Origin: Corynebacterium uberis
GTDB lineage: Bacteria > Actinomycetota > Actinomycetes > Mycobacteriales > Mycobacteriaceae
DNA length: 64,000 bases
NCBI RefSeq assembly: GCF_020616335.1
Contig: NZ_CP085051.1
Span: 186,001 to 250,000, forward strand
Reading direction: 5' to 3'
In this document: piece after piece, positions 59,615 to 64,000 of the stretch
Layout: every line of letters begins with the position of its first letter
How positions within the stretch are numbered: position 1 is the first letter of the stretch
Notes under the pieces: generated by a model
The model's input: only the letters and a program-made list of their open reading frames with translations
What the model was told of the DNA's origin: nothing
The model's database searches: none
Made by a program: the position numbers and the translations under genes

Positions 59615-60958
59615 TTAGTGCAGCCCCTCAGGTGCGCCATGCTTATCGACGCCCCCCGTGCCCGCGCCCCCACGCACCTTTCCGGAGCGCGCCGCCTGCG
59701 CAAACGCCACCGTGTGCACCGCGGCTCCCGCTAGCGGCCCGACGAGCAGCGCCAGGCACACCGCCGGTTCGAGTGCCAGCGGGGTGTTGAGCACGGCCCA
59801 CGCCACCACCGCGGCGGCGAGCCACCCGCCCACGTAGGCGCGGTGGGCCTTCGCCGCAACCACCGCCGCGCCGGTGACCATGACCACGCCGGTGCAGGCG
59901 GCGTCGAACGTCAGCGCGGCGAGCAGATGGCCGGGCACAAAGAGGTCTGCCCGGTAGAAAGTGCGCAGGATCCACGGCCCGAGCGCCCACGCGGCCGCCG
60001 CGCCGACCACACCCACACCCAGCACCGCGGCCACGGGCAGCGCCAGTGACGACCACGCCGAGCGGGCCTGCACGAACCGCACGATGAGCGCGGACTGGAA
60101 GCGCTGCAGCGGCACGAGCACAGGCGCGCGCGTCAGCGTTACCGCATTAATAATCCCCGCCACAGTCACCGCCGAACCCGCCGTGGGAAACGCCCCATTA
60201 ATCAGCAGCGGAATCCCGGTAATCACAATTGCCGACGCCCCCGACGCCGCCATCGCCGACCCCGCCCGGCGTACAAACGTGCCCATCTCCACATCAATGC
60301 CGGCCCCCACCGCCGCGCGCACCCGCGCATCCGCAGCCAACATGACCAGCCAACTCGCCGCCCCAATCACCGTCACCACCAGGAAGGCATCCAGCCCCCA
60401 GCCGGCAGCAAAAGCGATGACCACCAAGACCAGGCGCACACCAGAGTCAAGAGCCATCAGACGCGCATAGCTTCCCCACAACTGCAAACCCGAGAGCAGC
60501 CCGGAGACCACCGCCTGGAAGGCATACGACGCCAAACCCGCGGCGAGCAGACTCACCCCCGTGCCCAGGTGCGGCAGCTCCGTGTAACCCCGCCACAGCG
60601 GAGCAGTAACAATCGCCAGCACCGCCGCGGCAACCGCCACCGCGGCGCCCAGGCGCCACGGCGCGTGCGTGGACCCCGCATGCTCATGGGACCGCCCCGC
60701 AGCGACGGCGCGAGTGGTCTCCTGCATGATGCCATCAATAAACCCCGTGCACGCGAAGAACAAGGCCCAGTAAGTCTGGAAAGACGTGGCCTGGTCCTGG
60801 GCACCAAGCGAGTTGACACCGACGTACATGACCACAAAGCCGGCCAGGGCGGCAAAGATAGTGGCAAGGCTAAGGGAGCGCACGAGAGGGAACCGGGCCT
60901 TATATATAGAGGAAAGAGCGGGAGACGCGGTAGAGCGACTGGCACGCAAGCTTAGCAA
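59615..60958 (-). CDS. Polysaccharide flippase-like membrane protein (Wzx/MurJ-type fold)
   Basis: A 447-residue polytopic protein with about 12 membrane segments (LATIFAALAGFVVMYVGVNS, VVSGLLSGLQLWGSYARLMA, VTLTRAPVLVPLQRFQSALI). It resembles oligosaccharide flippases of the MOP group. Together with the two transferases it would export a polyprenyl-linked glycan. The last residues (GGVDKHGAPEGLH) come from a copy of the dispersed 13-mer. The start is uncertain by a few codons. Confidence 0.78.
   Translation of the reverse strand: MLSLRASRSTASPALSSIYKARFPLVRSLSLATIFAALAGFVVMYVGVNSLGAQDQATSFQTYWALFFACTGFIDGIMQETTRAVAAGRSHEHAGSTHAPWRLGAAVAVAAAVLAIVTAPLWRGYTELPHLGTGVSLLAAGLASYAFQAVVSGLLSGLQLWGSYARLMALDSGVRLVLVVIAFAAGWGLDAFLVVTVIGAASWLVMLAADARVRAAVGAGIDVEMGTFVRRAGSAMAASGASAIVITGIPLLINGAFPTAGSAVTVAGIINAVTLTRAPVLVPLQRFQSALIVRFVQARSAWSSLALPVAAVLGVGVVGAAAAWALGPWILRTFYRADLFVPGHLLAALTFDAACTGVVMVTGAAVVAAKAHRAYVGGWLAAAVVAWAVLNTPLALEPAVCLALLVGPLAGAAVHTVAFAQAARSGKVRGGAGTGGVDKHGAPEGLH
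59641..59653 (-). repeat. Dispersed 13-mer, copy 10
   Basis: Exact copy in the last codons of the flippase-like gene, encoding GVDK. The next 11 bases are the same as at copy 7. Confidence 0.85.
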
Positions 60959-61607
60959 TCAGGCGCCTATCTGCGGCCCTGAGGGGGCGATGGGGGGTTG
61001 CTGTCGCGCGGTGCGGGGGTGGGAACGCTACGGCGTGCGGGTTGTATGACGCAAATCATAGTCCTGAGATTTAGCAGAAATAACTTACGCGCCATACCTA
61101 GCCTGAGTGGACGCCAGCAACCTTAAGCAAAGTTAAAAAAACTCGCATAGTTGGATCCTAGATGCATGATTTGGGTGGAGCGGTTTTGCCCAATGAAGTA
61201 TCTCAGGCCCCCAAGCTGCACGGATACGCCCGGAGACGCCACCTAAAAGGTATAGTTCATGCATCGCTGATGTAGCGGGCGCGATGCATTGTGTACCGCT
61301 AGCGTTGCGGGCGTTGGAGTGCGTCCTTACAGGCGTGATGCTACCTCCGATAAGGCCTCCGACATGCAGACCGTCGCCGATCCGGGGAGGGTGAGGGGTG
61401 GCCTTGCATGCGCCGCGCGGTCCGGTAACATATGGCGCAGCTAGGTCTAGCCTGGCCGGAGACTGCTTTGCCCCCTCCACCTTGCAGGTTGAAGGGGGGT
61501 GGAGTCCCAAAAATTCAACCTTGATGGCAATCAGCCACAATTACGCTGCCTGTTTTCCGGTTGCACCGACCGAAAAACAGGCCGTGTACAGCAAGATAGG
61601 AAAATAT
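60959..61607. promoter_or_regulatory. Long upstream region of the VaFE surface protein
   Basis: 649 bases without a supported gene. TATAGT at 61251-61256 may be a -10 box. It is followed by a perfect 9-bp inverted repeat, ATGCATCGC (61259-61267) and GCGATGCAT (61281-61289). A second stem (CTCCACC 61475-61481 with GGTGGAG 61498-61504) lies nearer the gene. A long structured leader is possible. Confidence 0.5.
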
Positions 61608-64000
61608 ATGATAGGCAGGAACAGGAAGGCGCTAACCGTTCGGTTATACGCGTTCCTCGGGGCCTTGGCTGTCATCTTTGCTACGGCAGTAGTGGTGCAC
61701 CCACCGACTGCCAAGGCGGATGAGACCAACGGCTACGGGGAAGCGGTAACCGGATGGACCGCCATTACCCCGGAGGGGGCACCGGCCAAACCTAATGCGC
61801 AAGGTCAGCTGGAAGGCCAACTCGTGGCCACACGTGACGGCAAGCAGGGTTATGGTTGGTGCATCGACTTTGGTATCCATAATCCAACCAAGGCGCCGAA
61901 GAATATAAAGTACACCGGCCCGGTTCGGTTGACCCATGTCAAGCCGTTGTATACAAGGGAAATTGCCCAAGTATTCAACTATGGCGATAAGCAGGAAACT
62001 GCTCGGGGCGTTGATCTTAACCAGGACAAGGATCGCCGTAATGTGATGATCCACCTGGTCAAGGAGCTTAAGAAGGCCCAGAAGCGTGGAGATACGGAGC
62101 GCGCGTCTAAGCTGGCCCGGTCCCTGCAGTTGGTTTCGGCTTCGTTCTATGAGACGAACAAGCAGGTGTTGCAGTACACCTACAATGGTGTCCGCCAATA
62201 TGGCTGGAACCTGAACAATGCTGAGTTCGAGCAACTTACCGGCTACAAGGTGGCTAAGGGCGAGGATAGTCAGTACTTCCTCGAGCACACTGGAAAGGCT
62301 AACCCGCCTATCCCTGAGGCTGCGCCCGATGAGTACCTCACCATTATTTCGCCCACGGAATACCGACTGGACAAGGTCAGGCCTTCGGAGGCGCAGCGCC
62401 TGATCACGATCGATCAGCCCGGTCTGAAGATCGGACCGGAGATCGGTACCAAGGCTGCCTTCAAGGGCGAGAACCACCAGGTTAAGGCTGGCGCGGTTAT
62501 TACCGATACCGTGTCCTACAAGAACCTGGCGGTCGGCAAGGAATACACGCTGAACGCGAAGCTCGTCGACAAGAAGGACGCCTCCCGCGTTCTCGGCGAG
62601 GCAACTAAGACCTTCAAGACGCCGGCGACGAACACCGACGGTGAGGTTATGGTTGATATTCCTGTCAAGGATGATGTGACCACGGCTGTGGAATCGGCCG
62701 TTGTCTTTGAGACTCTTACCTCAACTGCTGTGGATAAGGATGGTGCTCCCACCACGGATGGTGCAGTCCGGGAGATCGCCAAGCACGAGGACATTAACGA
62801 CGATGCTCAAACTGTGACCACGGAGAAGAAGGTTAACGCCTTCAAGCCTGCGATTGGCACGGTTGCTTCGTGGGAGAACGGCAAGTTCGGCAACGATCGT
62901 GTCCCCAGTGTTGAGGGCAAGACCGGAAAGACTACGGTCTTCGACCGTGTCAAGATTGACAACATTGCGCCCGACAAGACCTACAAACTGACCGGTGTTC
63001 TTCATAAGAAGAACGCCGAGGGCGGCGATGGTGGCGCGATCGATGGGGCTACGGCTTCCCGTGAGTTCACCAGTGCTGAGCTTGAGGATGCGGTGACCAA
63101 CGAGAAGGATGGTTCCGTTTCCGGTTACCTGGTTCTTGAGATTCCTGGTGGTGACAAGGTCAACGCTGGCGAGTCTGCTGTTGTCTTTGAGACTTTGACG
63201 TCGAAGGTTGTCGATAAGGAAGGCAACGATGTCGAGGGTGATAAGGATCAGGAGATCGCCAAGCACGAGAACATTGGCGATGCTGCTCAGACTGTGACGG
63301 TGACCAAGAAGAACAACGCGTTTGTTCCCAACATTGGCACTGAAGCTTCGTGGGAGCAGGGCAAGTTCGGCAACGACCGTGTGGCCAGCATGGAAGGCGA
63401 GACCGGTAGTGCCACGGTGTACGACCGTGTCAAGATCGACAACATTGCTAAGGACAAGACCTACAAGCTGACCGGTGTGCTTCACAAGAAGAACGCTGAT
63501 GGTACTGATGGTGGCGCGATCGAGGGGGCTACGGCGTCCCGTGAGTTCACCCACACCGATCTTGTGGACTCCCGTGAGAACAAGACTGAGGGTTCCTACT
63601 CTGGATACCTGGTTCTTGAGATTCCTGGCGGTGACAAGGTCAACGCTGGTGAGTCCGCTGTTGTCTTTGAGAAGCTGACGTCGACTGTTGTTGATAAGGC
63701 TGGCAATGACATTGAAGGCGGCCAGGAGCAGGAGATCGCCAAGCACGAGAATATTGGCGACGCTTCCCAGACTGTCACTGTGACGAAGCCGCGTAATGCC
63801 TTCGAGCCTCGGATTGGTACCGAAGCTTCGTGGGAGAATGGCCGTTTCGGTGATGGTCGTGTGGCCAATGTTGAGGGTGCGACCGGCAAGGATGTTGTCT
63901 ACGACAACGTCTATGTTGAAAACATTGCACCTGACAAGGAATACAAGCTGATCGGTGAGCTTCACAAGAAGAACGCCGACGGTACTGATGGTGGTGTCAT
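61608..64000 (+). CDS. VaFE-repeat surface-anchored protein, 3' end beyond the window
   Basis: 797 codons seen, open at the window end. A signal peptide (LYAFLGALAVIFATAVVVHP, cleaved near residue 37) leads to an N-terminal domain with GYGWCIDFG (Cys85), possibly a thioester-type adhesin head. From about residue 278 come VaFE domains. The last three share IGTxASWENGxFGxxR starts (near residues 414, 574 and 734), a VFDRVKIDNI strand, ESAVVFETLTS and EIAKHENIGDAAQTVTV, whose Thr/Gln could form ester cross-links. A sorting signal is expected downstream. ATG 61608 follows AGGA. GTG 61584 and ATG 61524 are also in frame. The DNA is AT-richer than the flanks. Confidence 0.9.
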   Translation, partial: MIGRNRKALTVRLYAFLGALAVIFATAVVVHPPTAKADETNGYGEAVTGWTAITPEGAPAKPNAQGQLEGQLVATRDGKQGYGWCIDFGIHNPTKAPKNIKYTGPVRLTHVKPLYTREIAQVFNYGDKQETARGVDLNQDKDRRNVMIHLVKELKKAQKRGDTERASKLARSLQLVSASFYETNKQVLQYTYNGVRQYGWNLNNAEFEQLTGYKVAKGEDSQYFLEHTGKANPPIPEAAPDEYLTIISPTEYRLDKVRPSEAQRLITIDQPGLKIGPEIGTKAAFKGENHQVKAGAVITDTVSYKNLAVGKEYTLNAKLVDKKDASRVLGEATKTFKTPATNTDGEVMVDIPVKDDVTTAVESAVVFETLTSTAVDKDGAPTTDGAVREIAKHEDINDDAQTVTTEKKVNAFKPAIGTVASWENGKFGNDRVPSVEGKTGKTTVFDRVKIDNIAPDKTYKLTGVLHKKNAEGGDGGAIDGATASREFTSAELEDAVTNEKDGSVSGYLVLEIPGGDKVNAGESAVVFETLTSKVVDKEGNDVEGDKDQEIAKHENIGDAAQTVTVTKKNNAFVPNIGTEASWEQGKFGNDRVASMEGETGSATVYDRVKIDNIAKDKTYKLTGVLHKKNADGTDGGAIEGATASREFTHTDLVDSRENKTEGSYSGYLVLEIPGGDKVNAGESAVVFEKLTSTVVDKAGNDIEGGQEQEIAKHENIGDASQTVTVTKPRNAFEPRIGTEASWENGRFGDGRVANVEGATGKDVVYDNVYVENIAPDKEYKLIGELHKKNADGTDGGV

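Noticed and set aside
61133-61540. Minus-strand frame of 135 codons before the surface protein
   Set aside because: It runs through the inverted repeat and stems, has no start signal and no family features.
61524-61607. Longer N-terminus for the VaFE protein from ATG 61524 or GTG 61584
   Set aside because: In frame, but neither has a binding site at proper distance, and ATG 61608 gives a standard signal peptide.

Overview
The window comes from a high-GC mycolic-acid actinomycete, almost certainly a Corynebacterium. The evidence is gene content and order: an asd end followed by an ECF sigma factor and katA, a Mrp antiporter operon whose first gene fuses MrpA and MrpB, a WhiB-like gene beside a penicillin-binding protein, a glxR-type CRP regulator, the nth / thioredoxin / NUDIX / MarP / hydrolase block, a Tad pilus block with Ssd, a cspA-helicase pair, topA, a class III adenylate cyclase, holB and tRNA-Thr. 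The same order is known from mycobacteria and Corynebacterium glutamicum (established knowledge, recalled, not searched). Many genes look leaderless: a TANNNT box lies 6-8 bases before the start codon and no ribosome binding site is visible.

Layout. 1-5.1 kb: the end of asd (aspartate-family amino acids), sigC, catalase and Ohr (peroxide defence), then an unrecognised pair made of a secreted protein and a small membrane protein. 5.1-11.3 kb: six-gene Na+(K+)/H+ antiporter operon on the minus strand. 11.5-17.6 kb: a heptad-rich membrane protein, tRNA-Pro, a phosphoesterase, a YqeY protein and a large FAD/Fe-S dehydrogenase. 17.6-19.9 kb: an accessory island, AT-richer than its flanks, with two small secreted proteins, one cytosolic protein and degenerate DNA. 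19.9-25.3 kb: ponA, whcA, DUF4177, RidA, a metallo-beta-lactamase-fold protein and glxR. 25.6-31.7 kb: nth to a degenerate Fic-like gene. 31.86-31.97 kb: a 6C-type small RNA. 32.1-36.9 kb: Ssd and the Tad locus. 36.8-52.4 kb: helicase, cspA, DedA, topA, an HNH (13E12-type) gene, ogt, an OPT transporter, adenylate cyclase, holB and tRNA-Thr. 52.4-61 kb: a PadR pair, mycothiol-dependent formaldehyde detoxification, an epimerase, a DsbA-like protein, and glycosyltransferases with a flippase-like protein. 61.6 kb to the end: a large, repeat-built VaFE surface protein that runs off the window.

How they fit together. Oxidative and thiol stress genes recur (katA, ohr, whcA, TlpA-like thioredoxin, DsbA-like, mycothiol-dependent dehydrogenase). 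The cAMP producer (adenylate cyclase) and the likely cAMP receptor (GlxR) lie in the same window. Envelope genes (PonA, MarP, Tad pilus, glycosyltransferases, VaFE protein) form a second theme.

The most unexpected signal is a 13-bp sequence, GGCGTCGATAAGC, present in ten exact copies in both orientations and both between and inside genes, with further one-base variants. Other points worth a second look are a bacteriocin-like gene pair at 4.3-5.1 kb, the small secreted-protein island at 18-19.3 kb, two perfect DnaA boxes flanking a 12-bp palindrome before ssd, and perfect inverted repeats at the padR and formaldehyde dehydrogenase promoters.
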